Positions 17,254-26,608 of a DNA stretch of 64,000 nucleotides are shown here, piece after piece. The notes under the pieces were generated by a model. It was not told the DNA's origin and searched no databases. It saw nothing but the letters and a program-made list of their open reading frames with translations. Source of the stretch: Pseudomonas crudilactis (GTDB lineage Bacteria; Pseudomonadota; Gammaproteobacteria; Pseudomonadales; Pseudomonadaceae); assembly GCF_013433315.1 (NCBI RefSeq), contig NZ_WXVV01000002.1:186001-250000 (forward strand), read 5' to 3'. The translations under genes and the position numbers were made by a program. The number at the start of each line of letters is the position of its first letter. Within the stretch, counting starts at the first letter, position 1.

Positions 17254-19536
17254 TTAAAGCGACGAGTATTTCTTGCGCAGACGCTGACGAATCAGTTCTG
17301 CCAGGGTGTTCATGACGAAGGTGAACAACAGCAACACCAGCGCCGATAGGAACAGCACGCGGTAGTGGCTGCCGCCGACTTCCGACTCGGGCATTTCCAC
17401 CGCAACGTTGGCGGCCAGGGTGCGCAGGCCTTCGAACAGGTTCATTTCCATGACCGGGGTGTTACCGGTGGCCATCAGCACGATCATGGTTTCGCCGACC
17501 GCACGGCCCATGCCGATCATCAGCGCCGAGAAGATCCCCGGGCTGGCAGTCAGGATCACCACGCGAGTCATGGTCTGCCACGGCGTGGCACCGAGGGCCA
17601 GCGAGCCGAGGGTCAGGCCGCGAGGCACACTGAACACAGCGTCTTCAGCGATCGAGTAGATGTTCGGGATGACCGCGAAGCCCATGGCCAGACCCACCAC
17701 CAAGGCGTTGCGCTGGTCGTAGGTGATGCCCAGGTCGTGAGAGATCCACATGCGCATGTCACCGCCGAAGAACCAGTTCTCCATGAACGGGCTCATGTAC
17801 AGCGACAGCCAGCCCACAAACAGGATCACTGGAATCAGCAGCGCACTTTCCCAACCGTCCGGGACTTTCAGGCGGATCGATTCAGGCAGACGGCTGAAGG
17901 TGAAACCGGCGACCAAAATGCCGATCGGCAGCAACATCAAAAGACTGAAGATGCCCGGCAGATGCCCTTCCACATACGGAGCGAGGAACAGACCGGCGAA
18001 GAAACCGAGGATCACCGTCGGCATCGCTTCCATCAGCTCGATCACCGGTTTGACCTTGCGGCGCATGCCCGGGGCCATGAAGTACGCGGTGTAGATCGCA
18101 GCGGCAACGGCCAGCGGTGCAGCCAGCAGCATCGCGTAGAACGCGGCTTTCAGGGTGCCGAAGGTCAGTGGCGAGAGGCTCAGTTTCGGTTCGAAATCGG
18201 TGTTGGCGGCGGTCGATTGCCAGACGTATTTAGGCTCGTCGTAGTTCTCGTACCAGACCTTGCTCCACAGTGCGCTCCAGGAAACTTCCGGGTGCGGGTT
18301 GTCGAGCAGCAATGGTTGCAGCTTGCCGCCCGCTTCGACGATCACGCGGTTGGCGCGTGGCGACAGGCCGAATACGCCTTGGCCATCGACCACTTGATCT
18401 ACCAGCAGCGTGCGGTGCGCAGTGCTGTGGAACACGCCGAGCTTGCCGCTGGCATCCAGTGCGAGGAAGCCTTTGCGGCGTTCTTCAGCGGTGATTTCAA
18501 CGATCGGCGTGGTGCCCATTTGGAAGGTACGGATCTGCTTAAGACGCAGTTCGCCGTCGGTGTCACGAGCCATGAACCACTGGGCCAGACCACCCTTGGA
18601 GTCGCCGACGATCAGCGAGATGCCACCGACCAGTTGCGTGGTCGCGGTGACTTCGGCGTCAGCATTTTCCAGCAGTTTGTAGCGACCGTTGAGGCTCTTG
18701 TCGCGCAGGCTGAAGACGTCGGCCTGAGCACGACCGTTGACCACGTACAGCCATTGCTGGCGCGGGTCGACGAAGATGTTTTTCACCGGCTCAGTCATCT
18801 GCGGCAGATCGATGCGCTTCTGCTCGTTGGTGACTTCGCCGGTCATCATGTTTTCTTCGCTGGTCAGCGACAGGACGTTGAGTTGCGAACCGGTCGAACC
18901 GACCAGCATCAGTGTCGTGTCGGTGGCGTTCAGACTCACATGTTCAAGCGCACCACCGGCTTCGTTCAACGCGATCGGCGTCTCGCCGTACGGATATTCG
19001 ATGGCCGGGCTGATGGTTTTCTTGCCATCGGGGTAGCTGACTTTGTAGGTGTGACGGAACACCAGCGCCTGACCGTTGGACAGGCCCACGGCCACCAGCG
19101 GATGGCCCGGCTGGTCTTCACCAATCGAGGTCACGGTGGCGCCGGCAGGCACCGGCAGATCGACGCGCTTCAGTTCAGCGCCACTGTCGATGTCAAAGAA
19201 CAATGCCTGGCCCTTGTCGGAAACGCGCATGGCCACCTGATTCTGCTCTTCGAGCGAAATCATCAGCGGCTTGCCGGCGTCCTGCATCCAGGCCGGGGTG
19301 ATCGAGTCTTTCGCGGTCAGGTCGGCACCCTGAAACAGCGGCGCAACCACGTAGGCGAGGAAGAAGAAGATCAGGGTGATGGCTGCCAGCACCGCGAGAC
19401 CGCCAACGAGGACGTACCAGCGGGTGAAGCGATCCTTGAGCGCGCGAATGCGGCGCTTGCGTTGCAGCTCAGGCGTATTGAAATCAATGCGCTTGGGAGG
19501 ATTAGTAGTCATGTGGGAATTGGCCAGATCATTCAT
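17254..19536 (-). CDS. pstC: Phosphate ABC transporter permease PstC (long form)
   Basis: A 760-residue permease, again far longer than E. coli PstC (319). A cytoplasmic start and one helix (about 40-65) precede a roughly 390-residue periplasmic domain rich in beta strands, with WD40/propeller-like spacing. The membrane core follows, with the coupling loop PRGLTLGSLALGATPWQT near residue 645. It is preceded by a hairpin region that probably lowers its expression relative to pstS. What the periplasmic domain does is not known to me. Confidence 0.95.
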   Translation of the reverse strand: MNDLANSHMTTNPPKRIDFNTPELQRKRRIRALKDRFTRWYVLVGGLAVLAAITLIFFFLAYVVAPLFQGADLTAKDSITPAWMQDAGKPLMISLEEQNQVAMRVSDKGQALFFDIDSGAELKRVDLPVPAGATVTSIGEDQPGHPLVAVGLSNGQALVFRHTYKVSYPDGKKTISPAIEYPYGETPIALNEAGGALEHVSLNATDTTLMLVGSTGSQLNVLSLTSEENMMTGEVTNEQKRIDLPQMTEPVKNIFVDPRQQWLYVVNGRAQADVFSLRDKSLNGRYKLLENADAEVTATTQLVGGISLIVGDSKGGLAQWFMARDTDGELRLKQIRTFQMGTTPIVEITAEERRKGFLALDASGKLGVFHSTAHRTLLVDQVVDGQGVFGLSPRANRVIVEAGGKLQPLLLDNPHPEVSWSALWSKVWYENYDEPKYVWQSTAANTDFEPKLSLSPLTFGTLKAAFYAMLLAAPLAVAAAIYTAYFMAPGMRRKVKPVIELMEAMPTVILGFFAGLFLAPYVEGHLPGIFSLLMLLPIGILVAGFTFSRLPESIRLKVPDGWESALLIPVILFVGWLSLYMSPFMENWFFGGDMRMWISHDLGITYDQRNALVVGLAMGFAVIPNIYSIAEDAVFSVPRGLTLGSLALGATPWQTMTRVVILTASPGIFSALMIGMGRAVGETMIVLMATGNTPVMEMNLFEGLRTLAANVAVEMPESEVGGSHYRVLFLSALVLLLFTFVMNTLAELIRQRLRKKYSSL

Positions 19537-19639
19537 GCGCTCACCCTAGCGATCCTGTATGACAGAAAGATGACAATGCAGTGACGCAGCAAATCCACCG
19601 CCAGCGGAACTGGCAGAGGATCAAAAATTTGAGGTGTGG

Positions 19640-19703
19640 AAAAGGCCGGTCTGCAAGCAGTTCCGGCCTTTTACCTGAGTCCGGTGGGGTTCACCCCGGA
19701 CTC
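19640..19703 (-). terminator. Tandem hairpins after pstS (attenuator between pstS and pstC)
   Basis: Reading on the minus strand, the first hairpin (19677-19703, GAGTCCGG / CCGGACTC) is followed by a second (19640-19672) with stem AAAAGGCCGG / CCGGCCTTTT. The second ends in a short T run. They lie just after the pstS stop and about 100 bases before pstC, so most transcripts probably stop here and only part read on into pstCAB-phoU. Confidence 0.8.
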
Positions 19704-19709
19704 AATTTG

Positions 19710-20711
19710 TTACTTTTTTGCGACTTCAGCGCCGCCTTCCTGCAGACCCAGGTCAGCCAGTGCTTTTGCAGCAACTTTGGCTGGCAACGGGATGTAACCG
19801 TCTTTCACTACCACTTCCTGGCCCTGTTTCGACAGCACCAGCTTCACGAACTCAGCTTCCAGCGGAGCCAGAGGCTTGTTCGGGGCTTTGTTGACGTAAA
19901 CGTAGAGGAAACGCGACAGCGGGTATTTGCCGTTCAGGGCGTTTTCTTCGCTGTCTTCGATGAACTCAGTGCTGCCCTTCTTCGACAGCGCAACGGTTTT
20001 CACGCTAGCGGTCTTGTAACCGATGCCCGAGTAACCGATGCCGTTCAGCGAGGAGCTGATCGACTGCACAACCGACGCCGAACCTGGTTGTTCGTTGACG
20101 TTTGGCTTGTAGTCGCCTTTGCACAGGGCTTCTTCTTTGAAGTAGCCGTAGGTGCCGGATACCGAGTTACGGCCGAACAGTTGCACTGGCTTGTTGGCCA
20201 GGTCGCCGGTCACGCCCAGGTCGCCCCAGGTTTTCACGTCGGCTTTGGCGCCGCACAGACGGGTCGACGAGAAGATCGCATCAACCTGTTCCATGGTCAG
20301 GTGCTGGATCGGGTTGTCCTTGTGCACGAACACAGCCAGGGCATCCACGGCAACCGGGATAGCGGTTGGCTTGTAGCCGTACTTCTGCTCGAAGGCCGCC
20401 AGTTCGGTGTCCTTCATCTTGCGGCTCATCGGGCCCAGGTTGGAGGTGCCTTCAGTCAGCGCAGGTGGCGCAGTGGCGGAGCCAGCGGCCTGAATCTGGA
20501 TGTTTACGTTCGGGTATTCTTTTTTGTAGTTCTCAGCCCAGAGGGTCATGAGGTTGGCCAGGGTATCGGAGCCGACGCTGGACAGGTTGCCCGACACACC
20601 AGTGGTCTTGGTGTAGCTCGGGATAGCAGGGTCAACAGCGGCAACCGCGTTGGCAGTCGCAACGCCAGCAGCGACAAAAGTCATTGCCGCCATCAAACGC
20701 TTCAGTTTCAT
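19710..20711 (-). CDS. pstS: Phosphate ABC transporter substrate-binding protein
   Basis: A 333-residue periplasmic protein with a signal peptide (residues 1-25, cleavage near ANAVAAV). The mature protein has [15 protein letters not shown] at its start, and [18 protein letters not shown] near residue 180 matches the phosphate-binding Ser/Gly/Thr loop. It captures phosphate for PstCAB. An AGGAG site precedes the ATG. It sits behind a Pho box and is separated from pstC by hairpins, consistent with higher PstS output than permease output. Confidence 0.96.
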   Translation of the reverse strand: MKLKRLMAAMTFVAAGVATANAVAAVDPAIPSYTKTTGVSGNLSSVGSDTLANLMTLWAENYKKEYPNVNIQIQAAGSATAPPALTEGTSNLGPMSRKMKDTELAAFEQKYGYKPTAIPVAVDALAVFVHKDNPIQHLTMEQVDAIFSSTRLCGAKADVKTWGDLGVTGDLANKPVQLFGRNSVSGTYGYFKEEALCKGDYKPNVNEQPGSASVVQSISSSLNGIGYSGIGYKTASVKTVALSKKGSTEFIEDSEENALNGKYPLSRFLYVYVNKAPNKPLAPLEAEFVKLVLSKQGQEVVVKDGYIPLPAKVAAKALADLGLQEGGAEVAKK

Positions 20712-20789
20712 GCCTTACTCCTAGCAGATAGGGTGTGTTAAGTCGGGGCCAAGTATCAGCAGGCCGTGTGAACACTCTATGGCTGAAAT

Positions 20790-20807
20790 ATGACAATTGG
20801 ATGAAAG
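20790..20807 (-). promoter_or_regulatory. Pho box upstream of pstS
   Basis: On the minus strand the bases read CTTTCAT-CCAA-TTGTCAT: two 7-base repeats with 4-base spacing and 12 of 14 matches to the PhoB consensus. It lies 79 bases before the pstS ATG. Confidence 0.85.
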
Positions 20808-20841
20808 GCCAGCATGGGAGCCGTGTTAAAAAAATGAAACT

Positions 20842-20894
20842 CCTCTTGGGTTGACAAATCAGCACCTAAAGATAGTCTTGTCAACCACGAGAGG
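20842..20894 (+). promoter_or_regulatory. Palindromic operator and promoter of the XRE-peptidase/PIN operon
   Basis: Left arm CCTCTTGGGTTGACAA (20842-20857) and right arm TTGTCAACCACGAGAGG (20878-20894) form an imperfect inverted repeat with 20 bases between. The left arm contains a perfect -35 (TTGACA at 20851); TAGTCT at 20873 is a possible -10 at 16-base spacing. The right arm ends 5 bases before the ATG and also serves as ribosome site (GAGAGGA). This is the layout of a self-repressing XRE operon. Confidence 0.65.
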
Positions 20895-20899
20895 ACCCC

Positions 20900-21958
20900 A
20901 TGATAAACGACCGTATTCGCCGCGCACGCCTGCAAAAAGGCCTCACTCTTGAGGCTTTGGCGCTGGAGCTTGGCGACATAACCAAACAAGCCTTGAGCAA
21001 ATATGAGAAGGGGTTGAGCACTCCGAACTCAACTCGTCTGCTGCAACTGGCCAAAGCGCTTCAGGTCAGTCCTGAGTACTTCTTCCGTGCGGATGCCATT
21101 GCGCTGGCGCCTCTGGAGTTTCGAAAGCTGGCCCGAATGCCCAAATATCGCCAGGCACAGGTGGAAGAAAAAATTCGCGAGCACCTTGAGCGCTACATCG
21201 CGCTTGAGGAATGTTTCGATCCTGCCGACATCCACACTCCGGCCACCCCGGCACAAATGATCCCGGTTTCCTGTCTCGATGACGCCGAACGCGCAGCAGA
21301 GCAACTTCGTCAGTTCTGGGGAATTGGTAGCGACCCTATCGCCAATCTGACCGAACAGCTGGAGGAGCACAGCATAAAAGTCGCCATGCTAAACGGCCCG
21401 GACGACTTCGACGGCGCTTGCGCTGCCACCGGTAACGGCGAACACGTGTTGATTGCACTGAATGCCGATCGCCCAGGCGAACGAATCAGGTTCACTGCCG
21501 CGCATGAACTCGGTCACTGGGTCATGGCATTACCAGAGGATATGCCGGAGAGGGACAAGGAAAATTGTTGCCATCGATTCGCAGGCGCGTTTCTTTACCC
21601 GGCGAAAAGTGTCACCGGCGACTTCGGTAGCCATCCTCGCTCCAGAGTTCATCCACGAGAACTGCTGATTGCAAAGCGTCAATACGGGATCTCAATGCAT
21701 GCCGCGCTGAGACGCCTGAAAGATCTGAAGCTTCTCAGCGAGAGTGGCTATAAATCCCTCACTATCCAATTCAGCGCCAACGGCTGGCGCAAATCAGAAC
21801 CTGAGCCGCTACCTTGCAAACCGCCACAAAGATTTGAGTCGCTAGCATTCTGGGCGTTGGCAGAAGGGCTGATCACCAAGTCTCGGGCTGCCGAACTCCT
21901 GCGCAAACCAGTTAGCGCACTGGACCCCAATTTCCTGGGTTCACTGGAGAATGCATGA
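20900..21958 (+). CDS. XRE-family regulator fused to ImmA/IrrE-type metallopeptidase (COG2856)
   Basis: A 352-residue fusion. Residues 4-60 are a helix-turn-helix of the Cro/C1 type (LTLEALALELGDITKQALSK with YEKGLSTPN). Residues about 125-260 are a zinc peptidase domain of the ImmA/IrrE (M78) family with the active-site HELGH at 202-206. Such proteins cleave or regulate repressors in phage and mobile-element control, and Xre-COG2856 proteins are also known antitoxin-like partners. The C-terminal about 60 residues carry no recognised motif. The start codon follows the palindromic operator, and the stop overlaps the PIN gene by 4 bases (ATGA), so the two form a two-gene module. Confidence 0.88.
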   Translation: MINDRIRRARLQKGLTLEALALELGDITKQALSKYEKGLSTPNSTRLLQLAKALQVSPEYFFRADAIALAPLEFRKLARMPKYRQAQVEEKIREHLERYIALEECFDPADIHTPATPAQMIPVSCLDDAERAAEQLRQFWGIGSDPIANLTEQLEEHSIKVAMLNGPDDFDGACAATGNGEHVLIALNADRPGERIRFTAAHELGHWVMALPEDMPERDKENCCHRFAGAFLYPAKSVTGDFGSHPRSRVHPRELLIAKRQYGISMHAALRRLKDLKLLSESGYKSLTIQFSANGWRKSEPEPLPCKPPQRFESLAFWALAEGLITKSRAAELLRKPVSALDPNFLGSLENA

Positions 21959-22446
21959 GTTTGATCTTCATCAGTGATACGAATATCTGGATTGACTTCA
22001 GAAACGCCGGATTACTGGAGCAGATGTTTCAATTGCCATTCACACTTTGCTGCACCGACTTTGTCATGCAGGAGCTTGCAGACTTTCCCCACCAGGAATT
22101 GCTTGATCGAGGACTGAGTGTCGAATCGTTCGATGAATTTGGCGTGATCAGACTCTTTGAGCTGAAAGTCGAGCACAACAACAGCTCACTGGCGGACGTG
22201 TCTTGTTACCTGCTCGCACAGGAAACAGGACGTCCGTTGCTGACCGGAGATGGCAAGTTAAGGCGCCAGGCACAACGAGATGGACTGGAGGTGCACGGCG
22301 CTCTTTGGTTACTTGATCTGATGGTTGAGCATCAAGTAATTGAAAAGTCGGATGCCGCAAACGCCTTGACCCACATGCTTGAGCATGGCGCTCGACTCCC
22401 GACTGGAGAATGTGAAACAAGGCTCTCACTCTGGCGAGAGCCCTAG
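21955..22446 (+). CDS. PIN-domain protein (predicted ribonuclease, toxin-like)
   Basis: A 163-residue protein with the PIN nuclease fold. The acidic residues that hold the metal are visible as D8 (SDTNIWIDF), E40 (MQELADF), D81 (LADVSC) and D99 (LLTGDGKLR), in the VapC-like order. It would cut RNA, typically tRNA or rRNA in VapC toxins. It overlaps the XRE-peptidase gene by 4 bases, so the peptidase fusion may act as its antitoxin or controller. It is longer than the usual 130-residue VapC, with an extra C-terminal helix region. Activity is inferred only. Confidence 0.83.
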   Translation: MSLIFISDTNIWIDFRNAGLLEQMFQLPFTLCCTDFVMQELADFPHQELLDRGLSVESFDEFGVIRLFELKVEHNNSSLADVSCYLLAQETGRPLLTGDGKLRRQAQRDGLEVHGALWLLDLMVEHQVIEKSDAANALTHMLEHGARLPTGECETRLSLWREP

Positions 22447-22462
22447 AAGCAGAATCTCAGGA

Positions 22463-23761
22463 TCAGCGCCCCTTCTTCCATAGCCACGCCCCCACCAGAA
22501 TCCCCATCGCGCACAGCACCGCCACATAATAAGCAGGCCCCATCGCGCTTTCCTTCAGCAGCAAACTCACCACCATCGGCGTCAAACCACCAAAGATCGC
22601 GTAAGCCACGTTGTACGAGAACGACAACCCGCTGAAGCGCACCACCGGCGGGAACGCTTTAACCATCACATACGGCACCGCACCAATGGTGCCGACCAGA
22701 AAACCGGTCAGCGCATACAGCGGGAACAGCCAGTTCGGGTGATCGGCGAGGCTGTGATAGAACGTCCACGAGCTGATCAGCAGGCCCAGGCAACCGAACA
22801 CGAATACGCGGCCGGCACCAAAGCGATCCGCCAGTGCGCCAGAAATGATGCAGCCGATGCTCAGGAACACGATCGCCAGACTGTTCGATTGCAACGACTC
22901 GGTCGGCGAGAAGTGATAGACCGTTTGCAGCACGGTCGGGGTCATCAGAATGACCACGACGATGCCAGCGGAGAGCAACCAGGTCAGCAGCATCGAGATC
23001 GCAATCGCGCCACGATGATCACGCAGGACGGCACGCAGCGGCACTTCTTCTGCCAGCGCCTTGCGCAATTGCAGTTCGGCGAATACCGGCGTCTCGTGCA
23101 GCCAGCGGCGCAGGTAAACCGAGAACAGGCCGAACACACCGCCGAGCAGGAACGGGATCCGCCAGGCGTAATCGGAAACCTCGGCAGGCGTATAAATGCT
23201 GTTGATCGCCGTAGCGACCAGCGAGCCGAGCAGAATGCCGGCGGTCAGGCCGCTGGTGAGGGTGCCACAGGCGTAACCCATGTGCTTTTGCGGGACGTGT
23301 TCGGAAACGAAGACCCACGCGCCCGGCACTTCCCCGCCGATGGCCGCGCCCTGAATTACGCGCATCAATAGAAGCAGGATCGGCGCCCACATGCCGATCT
23401 GTGCATACGTTGGCAGCAGGCCCATGATCAGGGTCGGCACGGCCATCATGAAAATGCTCAGGGTGAACATCTTCTTGCGCCCCAGCAGGTCGCCGAAGTG
23501 CGCCATGACGATGCCGCCCAGCGGCCGCGCGAGGTAGCCGGCGGCGAAGATGCCGAAGGTCTGCATCAGGCGCAGCCACTCGGGCATGTCGGCCGGGAAG
23601 AACAGCTTGCCGACCACGGTGGCAAAGAAGACGAAGATGATGAAATCGTAAAACTCCAGCGCGCCACCAAGGGCGGACAGCGACAGAGTCTTGTAGTCAT
23701 TGCGGGTCAACGGTCGTGCGGGTTGCTCGGGCTGCGCGAGGCTCGAAGGCGCTGTGGTCAT
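22463..23761 (-). CDS. MFS transporter, metabolite:H+ symporter type
   Basis: A 432-residue, twelve-helix carrier. Signature loops are FGDLLGRKK between helices 2 and 3 and RVIQGAAIGGEVPGAW in helices 4-5, with the motif repeated as GALADRFGAGRV in the second half. This places it in the metabolite:proton symporter group with ProP, KgtP and ShiA, which move dicarboxylates, betaines or shikimate. The substrate cannot be read from sequence. The frame is open to 23932, but I chose the Met at 23761 because homologous sequence (TRNDYKTLSLSALGGALEFYDF) begins shortly after it. Confidence 0.9.
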   Translation of the reverse strand: MTTAPSSLAQPEQPARPLTRNDYKTLSLSALGGALEFYDFIIFVFFATVVGKLFFPADMPEWLRLMQTFGIFAAGYLARPLGGIVMAHFGDLLGRKKMFTLSIFMMAVPTLIMGLLPTYAQIGMWAPILLLLMRVIQGAAIGGEVPGAWVFVSEHVPQKHMGYACGTLTSGLTAGILLGSLVATAINSIYTPAEVSDYAWRIPFLLGGVFGLFSVYLRRWLHETPVFAELQLRKALAEEVPLRAVLRDHRGAIAISMLLTWLLSAGIVVVILMTPTVLQTVYHFSPTESLQSNSLAIVFLSIGCIISGALADRFGAGRVFVFGCLGLLISSWTFYHSLADHPNWLFPLYALTGFLVGTIGAVPYVMVKAFPPVVRFSGLSFSYNVAYAIFGGLTPMVVSLLLKESAMGPAYYVAVLCAMGILVGAWLWKKGR

Positions 23762-24137
23762 GGCAAGGGCTTCTCTTATAGTCGGATCTGCCGCCACAAC
23801 AACGCTGGCGGTGGCTTGGGCAGGTTCGGCACCATAGCAAATTGTTCGAAAAAGCACATAGAGGCGCGTAATTGACGGTCGAAATGAGAACCGGATGGTC
23901 GTCGTGGAGTCTACCGACCGATATACTCGCAACCTGCTCCGGTTTGTAGGGGGTTGCTGTGCGAAAACGTCGTTGGCCCGGCCTTTGCTCGGGATTAGCC
24001 GGTTTCGCAGAGTTTCTCCTTAGGCGCCTGATGGAAAACGTGACGAACGTAGTATGTTCGGTGCTGAATCGTTTTTCCCGAAGACGGCTACCACCAGCAA
24101 TACCAACGAAGAGTCACGGGTCAGAGGCACCCCCGGC

Positions 24138-24542
24138 ATGATAGAGCTCGAACAAGAAGATCCGATCCCGCAAGGCGACCTGGCCCTGCAAATCACCGCA
24201 CTCCCGCGCGAAACCAACGGCTTTGGCGATATTTTCGGCGGCTGGCTGGTGGCGCAGATGGATTTGGCCGGCACTGCGATGGCCAGCCGTGTCGCCGGTG
24301 GCCGTGTGGCAACCGTTGCCATCGATCGCATGGCTTTCCTCGTCCCGGTCGCTGTCGGCGCGCAATTGTCCTTTTATACCCAGACCCTGGAAATCGGCCG
24401 TAGCTCGATCCAGATGATGGTCGAAGTGTGGAGCGACGACCCACTGTCCAGCGAGTGGCGTAAAGTCACCGAAGCGGTATTCGTCTTCGTTGCCATCGAC
24501 GGCAGCGGTCGCACGCGCTCGGTTCCGCCACGCGCGCGTTAA
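24138..24542 (+). CDS. Acyl-CoA thioesterase, YciA-like hotdog fold
   Basis: A 134-residue thioesterase that hydrolyses acyl-CoA. The hotdog signature is NGFGDIFGGWLVAQMDLAG (about 23-41): the helix start with the catalytic Asp, and the conserved Gly pair. The segment VATVAIDRMAFLVPV (about 54-68) is also typical of YciA. The frame is open to 24054, but MIELEQEDPIPQGDLALQ is the family start, so 24138 is preferred; no strong ribosome site is seen for either. Single-domain, probably a hexamer. Confidence 0.88.
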   Translation: MIELEQEDPIPQGDLALQITALPRETNGFGDIFGGWLVAQMDLAGTAMASRVAGGRVATVAIDRMAFLVPVAVGAQLSFYTQTLEIGRSSIQMMVEVWSDDPLSSEWRKVTEAVFVFVAIDGSGRTRSVPPRAR

Positions 24543-24600
24543 ACCTCGCGGCCGTTTTGCGGTCGATAATCGTCCCAAGTGTCTGATCGAGAGCTGTCCC

Positions 24601-25500
24601 ATGAACACGCCCAACGTTGAAGCGGTGAAACTGGATGAACTGAACTGCTGGCGCATCCGCCACGGTCAGGCCGAAGTGCTGGTGGCCCAGCAAGGCGCGC
24701 ACATCCTCAGTTATCAGATCGATGGCCAGCCGCCGATCATCTGGCTCAACGACAAGGCCGAGTTCAAGACTGGCAAAAGCATTCGCGCGGGTGTGCCGGT
24801 GTGCTGGCCGTGGTTTGGCAAGTTCGAGCGCAACCCGCAGAGCGTGCAGGCCATGTACACCGGTGAGCAACCGGCACCCGCGCACGGTCTGGTGCGGGCG
24901 ATGGATTGGGAGCTGGGCGGCATCGAATCAGAGGCTGACGGCGTCAAGGTCGAATTCAAGCTGCCCTACCCCGAAGGTGGCCTGCCGGGCTGGCCGCATC
25001 AGGTCGATCTGACCCTGACCCTGCATTTGTCCGAGCAACTGAGTTTCAGCCTGACCAGCCACAACCGTGGCAGTGACAGCGTCAGCCTGAGCCAGGCGCT
25101 GCACACGTATTTCGCGGTCAGTGATGTGCGCAATGTGCACGTCGACGGCGTCGATGGCTTGAATTACATCGAGACGCTGGACGACTGGAAAACCAACAGC
25201 CAGCAAGGCGACCTGCATTTTGCCGGTGAGACCGACCGCATCTACCTCGATGCGCCGCCACAACTGAGCATTGTCGACCCGGCGTGGGAACGACGCATTG
25301 TGCTGACGGCTACCGGTTCACGCACGGCGGTGATCTGGAACCCGTGGATTGATCGCGCGGCAGCACTGGCCGATATGGACAACGATGGTTGGCAGCGCAT
25401 GTTGTGCATCGAGACGGCGAATGTGATGGATGACATCGTCACGCTGGCGCCGGGGGCTAGCCACACAATGGGCGTCAGCGTCGCCAGCAAATCGCTTTAA
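24601..25500 (+). CDS. D-hexose-6-phosphate mutarotase (YeaD-like aldose epimerase family)
   Basis: A 299-residue protein of the galactose mutarotase fold. AGVPVCWPWFG (about 62-72) and HGLVRAMDWEL (about 97-107, with the conserved His) are the family motifs; SLSQALHTYFAVSDV (about 160-174) supplies the second His. It interconverts the anomers of glucose-6-phosphate. The open frame starts at 24490, but the ATG at 24601 begins the conserved region. A REP doublet follows the stop. Confidence 0.88.
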   Translation: MNTPNVEAVKLDELNCWRIRHGQAEVLVAQQGAHILSYQIDGQPPIIWLNDKAEFKTGKSIRAGVPVCWPWFGKFERNPQSVQAMYTGEQPAPAHGLVRAMDWELGGIESEADGVKVEFKLPYPEGGLPGWPHQVDLTLTLHLSEQLSFSLTSHNRGSDSVSLSQALHTYFAVSDVRNVHVDGVDGLNYIETLDDWKTNSQQGDLHFAGETDRIYLDAPPQLSIVDPAWERRIVLTATGSRTAVIWNPWIDRAAALADMDNDGWQRMLCIETANVMDDIVTLAPGASHTMGVSVASKSL

Positions 25501-25517
25501 GCCACACCCGATAAAAC

Positions 25518-25606
25518 TGTGGGAGCGAGCTTGCTCGCGAAAGCGTCGTATCAGTCAACATCAATGTGACTGAGAGACAGCATTCGCGAGCAAGCTCGCT
25601 CCCACA
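25518..25606. repeat. REP doublet (GGGAGCGAGCTTGCTCGCGA variant)
   Basis: Two 24-base perfect arms around a 41-base loop, lying between the mutarotase gene and the convergent DUF3299 gene. It uses the CTTGC variant of the core, as does the element in the pst operon. Confidence 0.92.
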
Positions 25607-25623
25607 ATTGTTTTGTATAGGTC

Positions 25624-26160
25624 CTACAGATCGGATTCCTGCACCACCCGCACTTTGTCCGCTTCCAGCGCATACGCCGCATCAGCCAGATCATTGCTGA
25701 CCTTCTCGACTTTCAGCGTGCCGGTCACCCACAGCGGCGTGTAGATATCGTCCAGTTTCAAACCTTTCGGATAACGCACCAGCACCAGTTGATTCGGCGG
25801 CGGTGGCGGCACATGGATGCAGGCGCCCGGGTACGGCACGAGGAAGAACAACGTGCTGCGGCCCTTGGCATCGGACTCCAGCGGCACCGGATAACCACCG
25901 ATGCGGATGTGTTTGTCGTTCATTGACGCCACGGTTTTGGTCGAATACATCACCGCCGGCAGACCTTTGGCCTGTTTCATCCCGCCCTTCTCGGTGAAGG
26001 TGCCGGTGGCTTCCGGGGAGTTGTGGTCGATTTCAGGCATGGCCTCGAGGGCCTTTTGATCCGACTTGGGCATCAGTTCGAGCCAGTCGGTTTCCGGCAG
26101 TTCGCCGGCGTGGGCCAAACCGCTGCCCAGAAAAAGGAGAGTCAACAGAAGACAGCGCAT
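25624..26160 (-). CDS. Exported DUF3299-type protein
   Basis: A 178-residue protein with a signal peptide (residues 1-18, GSGLAHAGE). The mature part contains VRIGGY-like IRIGGYPVPLE (about 85-95) and FFLVPYPGACIHVPPPPPNQ (about 107-126), which are hallmarks of the DUF3299 family of periplasmic proteins. Function unknown; relatives are linked with ABC lipoprotein exporters, but none is next to this one. Monocistronic, 94 bases from the YeaQ-type gene. Confidence 0.85.
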   Translation of the reverse strand: MRCLLLTLLFLGSGLAHAGELPETDWLELMPKSDQKALEAMPEIDHNSPEATGTFTEKGGMKQAKGLPAVMYSTKTVASMNDKHIRIGGYPVPLESDAKGRSTLFFLVPYPGACIHVPPPPPNQLVLVRYPKGLKLDDIYTPLWVTGTLKVEKVSNDLADAAYALEADKVRVVQESDL

Positions 26161-26253
26161 GAAGGTGCTCGGTATGGAAAGGAAGGAACAGTGAATCGCC
26201 GAGCATTCTAGCCCTCCCGGCCACTTTGGCAGAGAGGGCTTTGTCGCATTGGA

Positions 26254-26499
26254 TCAGTTCTTTTTGATCAGGCCGTAGATCACCAGCAACACGATGGCGC
26301 CGACCAGTGCGCCGATGAAACCTGCGCCCTCGCCCGCGTGATAGATGCCCAGAGCCTGGCCGCCGTAAGTGGCTGCCAGCGAACCGCCGATACCGAGCAG
26401 GATGGTCATGATCCAGCCCATGCTGTCATCGCCCGGTTTCAGGAACCGCGCCAGCAGGCCGACGATCAAGCCGATAAAGATGGTTCCGATAATTCCCAT
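26254..26499 (-). CDS. GlsB/YeaQ/YmgE family stress-associated membrane protein
   Basis: An 81-residue, three-helix membrane protein. GLIVGLLARFLKPGDDSMGW (about 11-30) and GALVGAIVLLVIYGLIKK (about 63-80) are typical of the transglycosylase-associated family. These small proteins rise under acid, salt or stationary-phase stress; their mechanism is unknown. The ATG has a GAGGGA ribosome site. Confidence 0.92.
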   Translation of the reverse strand: MGIIGTIFIGLIVGLLARFLKPGDDSMGWIMTILLGIGGSLAATYGGQALGIYHAGEGAGFIGALVGAIVLLVIYGLIKKN

Positions 26500-26608
26500 G
26501 GCATTTCCCTCTGAATAGTAGATATGCGAAGCCTAGTCAGACTTTGGCATCCTGCCATGAGAGAACGGCGGCCCCTGAATGGTTCCGCCGCTGCCACATG
26601 AAACTGTT

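Noticed and set aside
15381..19584. Long plus-strand frames (644 and 739 codons) opposite pstA and pstC
   Set aside because: They are antisense to well-supported pst genes, are rich in His, Arg and Gln, and match no family. Long shadow frames are normal in GC-rich DNA.
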